NCBI GenBank assembly: GCA_963839475.1
Contig: CAWIVH010000012.1
Location: 310,001-374,000 of the forward strand
DNA length: 64,000 nucleotides
Reading direction: 5' to 3'
DNA from: CAWIVH01 sp963839475
GTDB lineage: Bacteria; Acidobacteriota; UBA6911
Both the position numbers and the translations under genes were made by a program. Within the stretch, counting starts at the first letter, position 1. Every line of letters begins with the position of its first letter. Below the pieces are notes generated by a model. It was given only the letters and a program-made list of their open reading frames with translations. It had not been told where the DNA came from and searched no databases. Below, in pieces: positions 51,878 to 60,427 of the stretch.

Positions 51878-53425
51878 TCAGGGCTTTTTCGAGCCTATGA
51901 CCCGGCCCGGCCGCGCGCCCGTGTGCTTTCCCTTCTCCCAAACCAGAACGCCGTTCACCCAAACGTACTCAATACCCTCCGGCAGTCGTTCGGGATCCTG
52001 GTAGGTTGAACGGTCCATGACATGATCGGGATCGAAGAGAACCAGGTCGGCGGCATTCCCGCTGCGTATCGTGCCACGGCCGTCCAGGCCGAGGCGGCGG
52101 GCCGGCAGCGAGGTCATCTTCCGGATGGCTTCTTCAAGCGTCAACCATTTCCGCTCACGGACGTATTGGCCCAGCACTTTCGGAAAAGTGCCGGCGGCGC
52201 GGGGATGGTGCATCCCGATCCCCCCATCGGAGGAAACCATGGTCCAGGGCCATTGATAAAACCGCCGGATATCATCATCAACCATCGATTTCCCGATGAT
52301 TTCAGCATCCCCGTTGCGTACGATTTCGATATAAAGCTGGACCGGAGTCATGCTGCGAGAACGGGCAATCTCCTCCAGAGTTTTCCCGCCGTATTCGGGA
52401 CGCGGGGCGTGATGCACAACCAGGATATTTCCCGGCCCGCCGATGTCCGAGAGGCCTTTGGCAACATCCCCGGGGTCATCCCATTTCTTGGAAGGCACTA
52501 GCACCTTCATATTGGAGTGCCAGGCATCATAGGGATAGCAATCGGCGGTGACGTCGATACCTACTTTCCTGGCTTCATCGAACAATCGGATTACTTCGGG
52601 AGAACGGTTCCAGACACCGGTCGTTCCCAGCTTGATGTGGGTGTTTTGAACCGGGATTTTCGCCTGGCGCCCGATATCGAGAAGTTCGCGTATGGCTTCG
52701 AAGCTCCTGTCCGCTTCATCCCGGGTGTGAGAAATGTAAAAACCCTTATACCGCGCCGCGGCGCGGGCCAGGGCTGTTACTTCCCCCGTGTCGGCATAAC
52801 TCCCGATAACGTACTCGAGGCCGCTGGAAAGCCCGACGGCGCCTTCCCTCATCCCCTGCTCCACTAACGCGGCCATCCGCGAAACTTCCTCCGGTCGGGC
52901 AACCCTCTTGTAATCCTCTCCCATGACCCGTGTGCGTACCGTGGCGTGACCGACCAAAAGTAGCACATTTAAAGACGGGGGATTTTTGCGGCGGTCGTCC
53001 AGCCATTTCCCAATGGGCCACGGGGAGCTTCCGTCCTGCCCCAGCAGAAGCGTGGTCAAACCTTGAGCCACCTGGGATGAAGCCAGAGGTTGGTGTTCAA
53101 CGCCGTCGGTCGAGTGGTTATGAATATCGATGAATCCCGGTGCAAGCACCAGTCCCCTGGCATCGATCACCGTTTCACCCTCGGCAGGCTGAATATTTCC
53201 GACCTGGGAGATTTTGCCGCCGAGGACGCGAATATCCACCTGCCGCAGAGGTTCCCCGGTCCCGTCGGCAACCTTTGCGCCCGATATGACGAAAGAGGCG
53301 GATTTCTCAGCGCCGAAAACTTCGAGTTTGAGGGCGGATATCCCCAAAAACATCAGGGCCAGGCTCAACTGCAACCGCCGTGTTTCGAACCGGCGGCAAT
53401 GACACTTCGGATCGGTGGCATTCAT
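51878..53425 (-). CDS. Exported N-acyl-D-amino-acid deacylase (D-aminoacylase)-type amidohydrolase
   Basis: The ATG at 53425, preceded by AAGGGGAT, gives 515 residues with a signal-like segment (LQLSLALMFLGISALKLEVFG). The amidohydrolase pattern is complete: IDIHNHS, the metal-bridging region near HTRDEAD, QNTHIKLG with His, DVTADCYPYDAW, and VSSDGGIGMHHPRAAG, with the C-terminal GTIRSGNAADLVLFDPD composite beta-domain. Family members remove acyl groups from N-acyl-D-amino acids. Together with the M55 D-aminopeptidase and the amidase this suggests scavenging of D-amino-acid-containing material. Confidence 0.85.
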   Translation of the reverse strand: MNATDPKCHCRRFETRRLQLSLALMFLGISALKLEVFGAEKSASFVISGAKVADGTGEPLRQVDIRVLGGKISQVGNIQPAEGETVIDARGLVLAPGFIDIHNHSTDGVEHQPLASSQVAQGLTTLLLGQDGSSPWPIGKWLDDRRKNPPSLNVLLLVGHATVRTRVMGEDYKRVARPEEVSRMAALVEQGMREGAVGLSSGLEYVIGSYADTGEVTALARAAARYKGFYISHTRDEADRSFEAIRELLDIGRQAKIPVQNTHIKLGTTGVWNRSPEVIRLFDEARKVGIDVTADCYPYDAWHSNMKVLVPSKKWDDPGDVAKGLSDIGGPGNILVVHHAPRPEYGGKTLEEIARSRSMTPVQLYIEIVRNGDAEIIGKSMVDDDIRRFYQWPWTMVSSDGGIGMHHPRAAGTFPKVLGQYVRERKWLTLEEAIRKMTSLPARRLGLDGRGTIRSGNAADLVLFDPDHVMDRSTYQDPERLPEGIEYVWVNGVLVWEKGKHTGARPGRVIGSKKP

Positions 53426-53583
53426 CCGGGATCCCCTTTTTGCCGGCAACCATACTCAAAAGAACTCCTCCTGGCAACTCCGAACCGCGATGCCCATTCG
53501 CCGAAGCTGTGAGGGGAGATCATCGTTTTTCTTTGCGGTCGCCGGGGACTTTGCGGTTCAATGAGGTATCGGGGGAGCTGAAA

Positions 53584-54120
53584 TTGGCAGAATTGCCTCA
53601 AAAAACAACGCCTGTCACTCGTCGCGGAGCGATGGCTGTCGTAGTCTCGGAAGACGGCAAAACGGTGCTTCTCCTCCGGCGCGAGATTTTCATCCTCTGG
53701 GATCTCCCGGGAGGGATGATCGAAAAAGGGGAGGAAGCCGCGCAGGCGGCGGCGCGCGAATGCGAAGAGGAAACAGGCTATCGGATCTCGATCGAAAACC
53801 TGATCGGCATTTATCGGCATCCATCGGTTTACGGCCGGGGTGACCAGATCACCTATGCCTATCGCGGGCATGTAACCGGGGGGAAGGCGATAAAGCTCGG
53901 ACTGGAAACGACCGGTCTGCGCTGGTGCACCCCTCCGCATTTTCCGGCCGGGTTTCAACCGCTGCATCGTCAAATCGTGGAGGATGCGCTGAAGGGATCG
54001 CCCGAGCCTTTCGAAAGGCACATCTTATTCCCGCTTTGGAAGCTTTATCCTGCCCGGGTGGTGTTTATCCTCCTGCGCCTCGTCACGGGCGCTATGAGGG
54101 CGCTGGGGATAAAGCATTGA
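53584..54120 (+). CDS. Nudix hydrolase
   Basis: The likely start is a TTG at 53584 with GGGGGAG 9 nt upstream, giving 178 residues; the frame is open further upstream but without similarity. The Nudix box is complete: Gly-x5-Glu-x7-Arg-Glu-x2-Glu-Glu-x-Gly, seen as GGMIEKGEEAAQAAARE followed by CEEETGY. The enzyme hydrolyses a nucleoside diphosphate linked to another group, and the substrate is unknown. A hydrophobic C-terminal segment (RVVFILLRLVTGAM) is unusual for the family and could anchor it to the membrane. Confidence 0.82.
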   Translation: MAELPQKTTPVTRRGAMAVVVSEDGKTVLLLRREIFILWDLPGGMIEKGEEAAQAAARECEEETGYRISIENLIGIYRHPSVYGRGDQITYAYRGHVTGGKAIKLGLETTGLRWCTPPHFPAGFQPLHRQIVEDALKGSPEPFERHILFPLWKLYPARVVFILLRLVTGAMRALGIKH

Positions 54121-54146
54121 TGTCGGAGTGGTTTTTTTGTTCCGGC

Positions 54147-54602
54147 TCAGTGCCCGGCAGAGCTGCCTGGGACCTTCGCTCTCGCCTCAAGGTACTGTTG
54201 GATCTCAAAGGTGTCCGGCAGCGATTGGGATGCCTTCAATCCCTGGATTCGCTCGATCTCCTCTTCGAGCCACTTTTGGGGCAATCCATTGGTCCGGGCA
54301 ATAAGCCGCAGCCATTTCAGCTCCTGGGGATGCAGTTCGGCGTCCACTATTGCCACGCGAATGGCATCTCTCAAAAAACATTCGGCGGCCTGGCGCATCG
54401 AAAAAAGTATTGGTTCATCGGTCAAGTATCGGTTGCGCAAAAGGTCGTCGATCGCAGCCTCGCAGAACCTCGGATCGAAATCGAGGGTGCGTCCCACAGC
54501 GATCATGAGGGCGCGTTCTGTCGCGTCGACGATCCTGTCCTTGCCCACCAGTACCAGCAGGCCGCGATAATAATTGCTTTTTTCAAGCTGACTCATCTGC
54601 AT
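54147..54602 (-). CDS. TerB-like helical protein
   Basis: The protein (151 residues from the ATG at 54602; 54596 is also possible) is predicted to be all helical. It contains RIVDATERALMIAVGRTL, CFLRDAIRVAIVDAELHPQEL and KWLRLIARTNGLP. The acidic-x-Glu-x2-x-x-Leu pattern around AELHPQELKWL is typical of TerB-like metal-binding domains, which occur in tellurite resistance and phage defence but also in many unrelated contexts. No other ter genes are nearby. It converges with the Nudix gene 26 bp away. Confidence 0.6.
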   Translation of the reverse strand: MQMSQLEKSNYYRGLLVLVGKDRIVDATERALMIAVGRTLDFDPRFCEAAIDDLLRNRYLTDEPILFSMRQAAECFLRDAIRVAIVDAELHPQELKWLRLIARTNGLPQKWLEEEIERIQGLKASQSLPDTFEIQQYLEARAKVPGSSAGH

Positions 54603-54892
54603 ACCGACACATCTCATTCTGCGGTAACGCCAGACCATAGCACTGAACCGGCGGCATGTCTATCAGACTGAACTGGAAATATAGCGGAGGGAACGAATTC
54701 AGATTCCAGTGCGATCCCGAAGGACCGGCAGCCAAAACAGAACCGGATCGGAGATTCGCGATTTTTCCCATTTTTCGAATTGCCGCTTGCTTCGGGGGCT
54801 CAAGCGGGTTTAGAAAGAAAGCTACGGCAGGTCCGGCAGAGGACCCGTGCCGGTATTCCAATTCACTTTGTCACTATTCATAGGAGTCCATC

Positions 54893-56167
54893 ATGCCGCA
54901 GGCAACCGAAAACAGCCTTTCGCGCAGGGATTTCATCAAAACTTCCACATCAGCGGCCGTCGCTGCAGCCTCTATGCCGGCTGCCGGCTTCGCGTTTTCA
55001 CAGGCGCAGGAAAAGATCAAGGTGGGCGTGATCGGCTGCGGGGGGCGTGGCACCGGAGCTGCCGGCGACTGCATCAAAGCCTACCCCGGAGTGGAAATCT
55101 ATGCTTTGGGCGACCTCTTCCCGGACCGGCTCAAAAACTGCCTAAACCGGATCAAAACAACGTCAGGCGCTCAGGTCAACGTATCGGAAGAGCGCTGCTT
55201 CACAGGTTTCGACTGCCACGAAAAAGTCCTGGCCAGCGGCATCGACATGGTAATCCTGGCAGCGCCCCCGGGATTCCGCCCTTTGCACTTTAAAGCTGCA
55301 GTTGCCGCCGGCAAGCACATTTTTACAGAGAAGCCGGTTTGTGTGGATGCTACCGGCTACCGCACCGTCATGGCCGCGGGCGAGCAGGCATCTCAGAAAA
55401 AACTCTGCGTGGTGGCGGGGACTCAGCGCCGCCATCAGGGTTCCTACGTCGAAAATGTCAAATTGATCCGGGATGGGGCGATCGGCGAAATCGTCGCGGG
55501 CCAGGTTTACTGGATCGGCGGGCCTGTGCACCATCGGGGCGAACAGGCGCCCGGTATGTCAGATATCGAATTCCAATGCCGCAACTGGTACAACTGGACC
55601 TGGCTATGCGGCGATCACATCGTTGAACAACATATTCATAATATCGATATCATGCACTGGGTGATGGGCGGGCCGCCTCTCAAATGCATCGGGATCGGGG
55701 GACGCCAGACGCGCCAGGAAAAGGGCAATATTTGGGATCACTTCTCCATCGAGTTCGAGTACCCGAACAATGTGCGTTTTGCGAGCTATTGCGCTCATTT
55801 CGATAAGATCAAAGGCCGGGTCAGCGAGCATGTGGTCGGAACCAAGGGAAAATCCGACTGCGCCGGTAAGCTCCAGGGAGAAAAAACCTGGGCTTACTCG
55901 GGCGAAAACATCAACCCCTATGTCAAGGAACACATGGACCTCATCGCCGCCATGACCGGAAAAGCGCCGTATGTAAATGAAACACGACAGGTTGCCGAGT
56001 CCTGTCTGACCGCGGTGATGGGCCGGACCGCTGCCTATGCCGGGCGCGAGGTAACGTGGCAATGGATAACCGAGGAATCCAAACTTGACCTGATGCCGCC
56101 CAAACTGGAGTTCACATCCTTCCAGCCTCACGGCATTCCAGCGCCCGGACAGACGCCCCTGGTCTGA
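54893..56167 (+). CDS. Gfo/Idh/MocA-family oxidoreductase with Tat signal (second copy)
   Basis: The 424-residue protein has AGGAG before its ATG and a twin-arginine signal (LSRRDFIKTSTSAAVAAAS). A Rossmann domain follows with VGVIGCGGRGTGAAGDC, then GADDLFPDR-type topology, the EKPVCVD catalytic-lysine segment, VVAGTQRRHQGSYVEN, and the C-terminal domain with HIVEQHIHNIDIMHWVMGG. It is closely related in design to the enzyme at 34357-35748 and would act on sugars or glycosides in the periplasm with bound NAD. It is followed by a repeat-rich intergenic region. Confidence 0.87.
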   Translation: MPQATENSLSRRDFIKTSTSAAVAAASMPAAGFAFSQAQEKIKVGVIGCGGRGTGAAGDCIKAYPGVEIYALGDLFPDRLKNCLNRIKTTSGAQVNVSEERCFTGFDCHEKVLASGIDMVILAAPPGFRPLHFKAAVAAGKHIFTEKPVCVDATGYRTVMAAGEQASQKKLCVVAGTQRRHQGSYVENVKLIRDGAIGEIVAGQVYWIGGPVHHRGEQAPGMSDIEFQCRNWYNWTWLCGDHIVEQHIHNIDIMHWVMGGPPLKCIGIGGRQTRQEKGNIWDHFSIEFEYPNNVRFASYCAHFDKIKGRVSEHVVGTKGKSDCAGKLQGEKTWAYSGENINPYVKEHMDLIAAMTGKAPYVNETRQVAESCLTAVMGRTAAYAGREVTWQWITEESKLDLMPPKLEFTSFQPHGIPAPGQTPLV

Positions 56168-56236
56168 AAAGCGCTATAAAAAGTAAACCGCGAAGACCGT
56201 GACGCAGCCTGCGGCCGCAACCAAATTAGACTGAGA

Positions 56237-56359
56237 GTTCGCAGTTCTCAGTTATCAGTTTTCAGTTTTCAGTATCAGTTCGGAGTCGCATGAGGAACTG
56301 CGAACTGATACTGAGGACTGCGAACTTGTTGCATTCACCACCGTTTTCACGATTCAATA
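56237..56359. repeat. Palindromic dispersed repeat, copy A
   Basis: GTTCGCAGTTCTCAG (56237-56251) and TATCAGTTCG (56273-56282) pair with CTGAGGACTGCGAAC (56311-56325) and CGAACTGATA (56301-56310), with one mismatch in the outer arm. Between the left arms lie near-repeats of TTTTCAG. The right half plus the following ~35 bp (to TTTTCACGATTCAA) recur at 62745-62822. It fills most of the 368-bp gap after the Gfo/Idh gene; no gene is present there. Confidence 0.8.
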
Positions 56360-56535
56360 AATCTTGCCTGAAAAACAAGAATTTACAGATGTGATACGCA
56401 AAGGTGTGTGCTTGTCTTCCTTTGCGGCCTTCGTGGTTCCTCGATCACGAATCCCTGAAATATTTCCGCCCCCCCGGAAAAACCTACCGAACTTGTTTCC
56501 TCAGAAATGCGTATAGAGACCATGGAGGTGGTTCC

Positions 56536-57777
56536 ATGGCAAAGAAACGGGTTTTCACCATTTCATTCCTTTCCATCGTCGGGGTGCTGATAATACTCGG
56601 CGGCTACTGGGTGTTCGGGTCCCTCTTTTCGGTCGACAAGACTATTCCGCCCGAAAAGCTGGGCAAGGTCGAAACGGGTTCCATTGCCAAATCGGTCGTC
56701 GCAACCGGGAAAATCGAACCGCTGTCCAAAGTGGAGATCAAATCCAAATCGAGTGGAATCATTAAGTTCCTTTATGTCAATGCCGGCGACATGGTGAAGG
56801 AAGGGCAGTTGCTCGTCGAACTCGACAAGGAAACGCTGGAAGCCCAGGTTAAAGAAGCCAAGGCATTTTTGAGCGCCGCGGAAAGCAAGCTCCAGGAAGT
56901 TCAGTACCAGGAAAAGACCTTCCGGGCCACCATTCGGAAGTCACAGCTCGAAGCCGAGAACCGGGACTTCGATTTCGCCGTGGCTGAATTCAAGCGTTAC
57001 CAGGAACTCCGCGCCCAGGGTCTGGTTTCCAAATCGGACTACGACGCCGTTGAGCAGAAGATGAAAGCGGCCGAGGTGACCCTTAAAACTCTCCAGGCGG
57101 CGGTCAAAGTGAGGGAAGCGGAGTTGGAGCAGAATGAACGGACGATCACCAAGGCCCGGGCCGAAGTGATTCAGGCACAGGCTCAGGCGGAACGGGCGGA
57201 AGAAAGCCTTAAATATGCTTCTATCCGCTCGCCCATCACCGGCGTGGTGCTCAGCCGCGAGGTCGAGGTCGGCGATGCTGTTTCCTCCATTCTTCAAATG
57301 GGCTCGAACGCGACATTGATCATGACCCTGGGAGACGTGAAGGAGCTCTACGTCAAAGGGAAAGTCGATGAAACCGATATCGGCCTGGTGAAGGTGGGCC
57401 AGCCGGTACGCGTGACCGTCGACGCCTACAAAAACCGGGCTTTTCAGGGGAAAGTGTTCCGGATCGCGCCCATGGGAGTCGAAAAAGACAACGTGACCCG
57501 CTTCGAGGTCCGGGTGTCGATCATGAACGACCTGGATCTGCTCAAAGCGAACATGAGCGCTAACGCCGAAATCGTTCTCGAAGAACACAGGGACGTCCTC
57601 GTGATCCCGGAAAGCGCACTGATCTACAACGAGAAAAAGGAAACCTCCGTCGAAATACCTGATCTTTCGACCAAAACCGGCCGGCGCCAGATTCCGGTCA
57701 AGTCGGGATTGAGCAACGGAGCCCGAACCGAACTCCTGGCAGGGCTGAAGGCCGGCGATCGCGTGGTGCTGCAATGA
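56536..57777 (+). CDS. MacA/HlyD-like periplasmic adaptor of an ABC efflux system
   Basis: The ATG at 56536 (ATGGAGGTGG upstream) gives 413 residues with one N-terminal membrane anchor (ISFLSIVGVLIILGGYWVF). A lipoyl half-motif (VEIKSKSSGIIKFLYVNAGD), a long coiled coil (~110-215), and the second lipoyl half (SIRSPITGVVLSREVEVGD) follow. A beta-barrel domain (VDETDIGLVKVGQPV) and membrane-proximal domain end the protein. It bridges an inner-membrane permease to an outer-membrane channel. Its stop overlaps the start of the first FtsX-type permease by 4 nt, so they are coupled. Confidence 0.88.
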   Translation: MAKKRVFTISFLSIVGVLIILGGYWVFGSLFSVDKTIPPEKLGKVETGSIAKSVVATGKIEPLSKVEIKSKSSGIIKFLYVNAGDMVKEGQLLVELDKETLEAQVKEAKAFLSAAESKLQEVQYQEKTFRATIRKSQLEAENRDFDFAVAEFKRYQELRAQGLVSKSDYDAVEQKMKAAEVTLKTLQAAVKVREAELEQNERTITKARAEVIQAQAQAERAEESLKYASIRSPITGVVLSREVEVGDAVSSILQMGSNATLIMTLGDVKELYVKGKVDETDIGLVKVGQPVRVTVDAYKNRAFQGKVFRIAPMGVEKDNVTRFEVRVSIMNDLDLLKANMSANAEIVLEEHRDVLVIPESALIYNEKKETSVEIPDLSTKTGRRQIPVKSGLSNGARTELLAGLKAGDRVVLQ

Positions 57778-59021
57778 TGGAACTGATCCGGCAAACCTTT
57801 CAAAACCTGAAAGCGAACAAGACGCGGTCCTTCCTGACCATGTTCGGAATTGCCTGGGGATTGATCTGCCTCATACTGATGTCGGCCATGGGCGAGGGAA
57901 TGTGGGCTGCGCAGCGTGACAAGGCCCGTCTGCTCGGACAAAACATCATCATCGTCTGGGGCGGAATGACGAGCAAGGGAATGGATGGCGTGCGGGCGGG
58001 CAAATCGATCCGGCTGACGCTGGATGACTATTTCAGGCTCAAGGAGCAAGCTACCTATCTCCAGCGGTCCAGCCCGGAAATCCAGCGCTACCTGCCGGCA
58101 AGATCCAACATCAACAACGGGACGTTCACCACCCACGGCGTATTCCCGGATTACATGCAGATGCGCACCATCGACGTCCTGCCGGGAGGCCGGCAAATCA
58201 ATGCGGGGGACAATGCCGCGGCCTTGCGGGTCTGCATCCTGGGCGACGAGGTAAAAGAGCAGTTATTCAACAAGGGCCGGGCGCTCGGTGAAACCATCAT
58301 CATCGGCGGACTGCCCTACCTGGTCATCGGGGAACTCGTGCACAAGGAACAGAACAGCAATTACAGCGGCCCGGACTCCAAAAAGATTTTCATTCCCTTT
58401 TATTCCATAGCCCGCGATTTCCCCCTTCCTCGGGCGATCGAGGGCAAGTTTGCGCTTTCGAACCTGATCCTGCAGCCCTACAGCGAGGAAGTCGGAGATG
58501 CTGCTGAACTGCAGGTTCGCCAGATTCTGGCCAGGGAGATCGGTTTCGATCCCTTGGATAAAGATGCCCTCCCGATCTGGAACACCGTGAAGCAGGCGAA
58601 GTTGATGGCCAGGATGTTCAACTCGCTCCGCGTGTTCCTCAGCTCGGTGGCGATTGTGACCCTGATACTGGGCGGTGTCGGAGTCATGAATATCATGCTC
58701 CTCTCGGTGGGCGAGCGGACACGCGAGATCGGGGTATGCAAGGCGGTCGGTGCGACGACCCGTCGTGTGTTGATGCAGTTTTTCGCGGAATCGATGGCGC
58801 TGACCTTCATGGCGGGAATTGCCGGTATTCTGCTCGGGTGGGGGCTTTGCGCCGCCGTCAACCAACTGCCGAAAATCGATTTCTTCGCCGGCATGATCGT
58901 AACCCCTGAGGTGGGGCTGATCGCATTCGGTTTCCTGGTGCTTGTCGGGGTCCTTTCGAGCATCTACCCGGCCTTCATGGCGTCGGTGGTGGACCCGATC
59001 GAGGCCTTACGATACGAATGA
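57774..59021 (+). CDS. MacB-type (FtsX-like) ABC permease, no ATPase domain
   Basis: The 415-residue protein begins with a membrane helix preceded by FQNLKANKTRSFLTMFGIAWG. It then has a large periplasmic MacB core domain (~60-270) and three C-terminal helices of the FtsX fold (VTLILGGVGVMNIMLLSVGERTREIGVCKAVGAT is the diagnostic stretch). Full-length MacB is ~650 residues with an N-terminal ATPase; that domain is missing here, so an ATPase must be supplied separately. It overlaps the adaptor gene and is followed by a second permease. Confidence 0.87.
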   Translation: MMELIRQTFQNLKANKTRSFLTMFGIAWGLICLILMSAMGEGMWAAQRDKARLLGQNIIIVWGGMTSKGMDGVRAGKSIRLTLDDYFRLKEQATYLQRSSPEIQRYLPARSNINNGTFTTHGVFPDYMQMRTIDVLPGGRQINAGDNAAALRVCILGDEVKEQLFNKGRALGETIIIGGLPYLVIGELVHKEQNSNYSGPDSKKIFIPFYSIARDFPLPRAIEGKFALSNLILQPYSEEVGDAAELQVRQILAREIGFDPLDKDALPIWNTVKQAKLMARMFNSLRVFLSSVAIVTLILGGVGVMNIMLLSVGERTREIGVCKAVGATTRRVLMQFFAESMALTFMAGIAGILLGWGLCAAVNQLPKIDFFAGMIVTPEVGLIAFGFLVLVGVLSSIYPAFMASVVDPIEALRYE

Positions 59022-59166
59022 ATCGCAGGAGTGGAACTACGATGCATGGCGCTCTGCGGGAAATGGTGGCGGGAACCAAGCGGCGGACCAGCTGCAATGG
59101 CACACGTGCTTCCAGCTTGCGGATGATGATTTTCTTTATCGGGCGGGACCTCGGGAGAAAGCCGAT

Positions 59167-60420
59167 ATGATCCTCGAAATCTTCAAGCGCGTCCTGGAAA
59201 ACCTCGTCTCCTACCGAAAACGCTCCGGGATGACCATTCTGGGAATCATGTGGGGGATCGCCTCCTTTATCCTGCTGATGGCCTACGGCGACGGCTTTCA
59301 AAAGGCCATGATGCTCGGCTTGAGCTATTTCGGCGACAACGTGGTTGTGGTCTGGAACGGTCAAACCTCCATGCAGGCCGGGGGCTCCCGGTCAGGGAAG
59401 ATCGTGCGCACAGAACCGGACGATGTCGAAGTGATCCGGCAGCGCTGCACCCTCGTCAAGCGTGTCAGCCCGGAGGTTTACCGTGAGATGCAGCTGCGCT
59501 GGGGAGACCGGATGACCAGCGCCGGAATTCGTGCCGTAAACGATGAATACGGTCCTATCCGCGGTATGTTCATGGGAGAAGGCCGCTTCATCTCGTCAGA
59601 AGACGTGGCTGCGATGCGCCGCGTTATCGTTCTGGGCTACGATCTCAAGAAAAAGCTGTTCAGCCAGGCTCCGGCGCTCGACCAGGATGTATCCCTGGAA
59701 GGGGTCCGGTTCACGGTGATCGGCGTGCTGCAGAAGAAGATCGCGATCTCCAATTACTTCACGCAGGATGATTTCTGCGCGCTTATCCCGGTGAATGTCA
59801 TGGGAACGCTCCAGGACATCCGCTACAACAGTGTCCTGTGCTTTCAGCCCGCAAGCGGGGCCATGGAAGACGCCGCAGTGCGGCAGGTGCGGCAGGTCCT
59901 GAGCGAGATCCACCGGTTCAACCCTGCGGACGAAAAAGCCCTCCTGTTCCAGAAATTCAGCATGGTTTTCGATATTATTAACGGGCTGAGCATGGCAACC
60001 AAAGGCCTGCTCAATGTAATCGGTCTGTTCACCCTGGCGGTTGCGGGCGTGGGCATCATGAACATCATGCTGTTCTGTGTGCAGGAACGCACTCATGAGA
60101 TCGGCATCCTGAAGGCCCTGGGAGCGCGCCGGCGGCACATAAGGATGCAGTTCCTGGGAGAGTCGCTCGCACTCTCGATCGTTGGCGGGCTGCTGGGCTA
60201 CCTGTTTGCAGTGCTTCTGGCCGGGTGGATTGGGGCGATTCCGTTTCTGAGCGAGTTATTCGAGGATAAAAGCGGCCAGGGGGACATCCAGTTGCTGGTC
60301 AATGCCCGTGTCTTCGCAGTCTCGTTCGTCACCTTCGTCGTGATCGGACTGCTCTCAGGAACCTGGCCCGCCATCAAGGCGTCGCGTCTTGATCCCGTTG
60401 AATCCCTTCGCGCGGAATAG
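59167..60420 (+). CDS. Second MacB-type (FtsX-like) ABC permease
   Basis: The ATG at 59167, with GGGAGA upstream, yields 417 residues with the same architecture as the preceding gene. It has an N-terminal helix (KRSGMTILGIMWGIASFILLM), a periplasmic domain and three C-terminal helices with GVGIMNIMLFCVQERTHEIG and LKALGARRRHI. The two permeases are clearly related but divergent, so they may form a heterodimer. The 145-bp gap to the first permease has an open frame but no good start. No ATP-binding subunit is adjacent; the next gene is a convergent potassium channel. Confidence 0.86.
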   Translation: MILEIFKRVLENLVSYRKRSGMTILGIMWGIASFILLMAYGDGFQKAMMLGLSYFGDNVVVVWNGQTSMQAGGSRSGKIVRTEPDDVEVIRQRCTLVKRVSPEVYREMQLRWGDRMTSAGIRAVNDEYGPIRGMFMGEGRFISSEDVAAMRRVIVLGYDLKKKLFSQAPALDQDVSLEGVRFTVIGVLQKKIAISNYFTQDDFCALIPVNVMGTLQDIRYNSVLCFQPASGAMEDAAVRQVRQVLSEIHRFNPADEKALLFQKFSMVFDIINGLSMATKGLLNVIGLFTLAVAGVGIMNIMLFCVQERTHEIGILKALGARRRHIRMQFLGESLALSIVGGLLGYLFAVLLAGWIGAIPFLSELFEDKSGQGDIQLLVNARVFAVSFVTFVVIGLLSGTWPAIKASRLDPVESLRAE

Positions 60421-60427
60421 CGCCCTG

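Noticed and set aside
54147..54602. Part of a tellurite-resistance or phage-defence cluster because of the TerB-like fold
   Set aside because: No ter, nuclease or ATPase genes are adjacent; the neighbours are a Nudix hydrolase and a sugar oxidoreductase.
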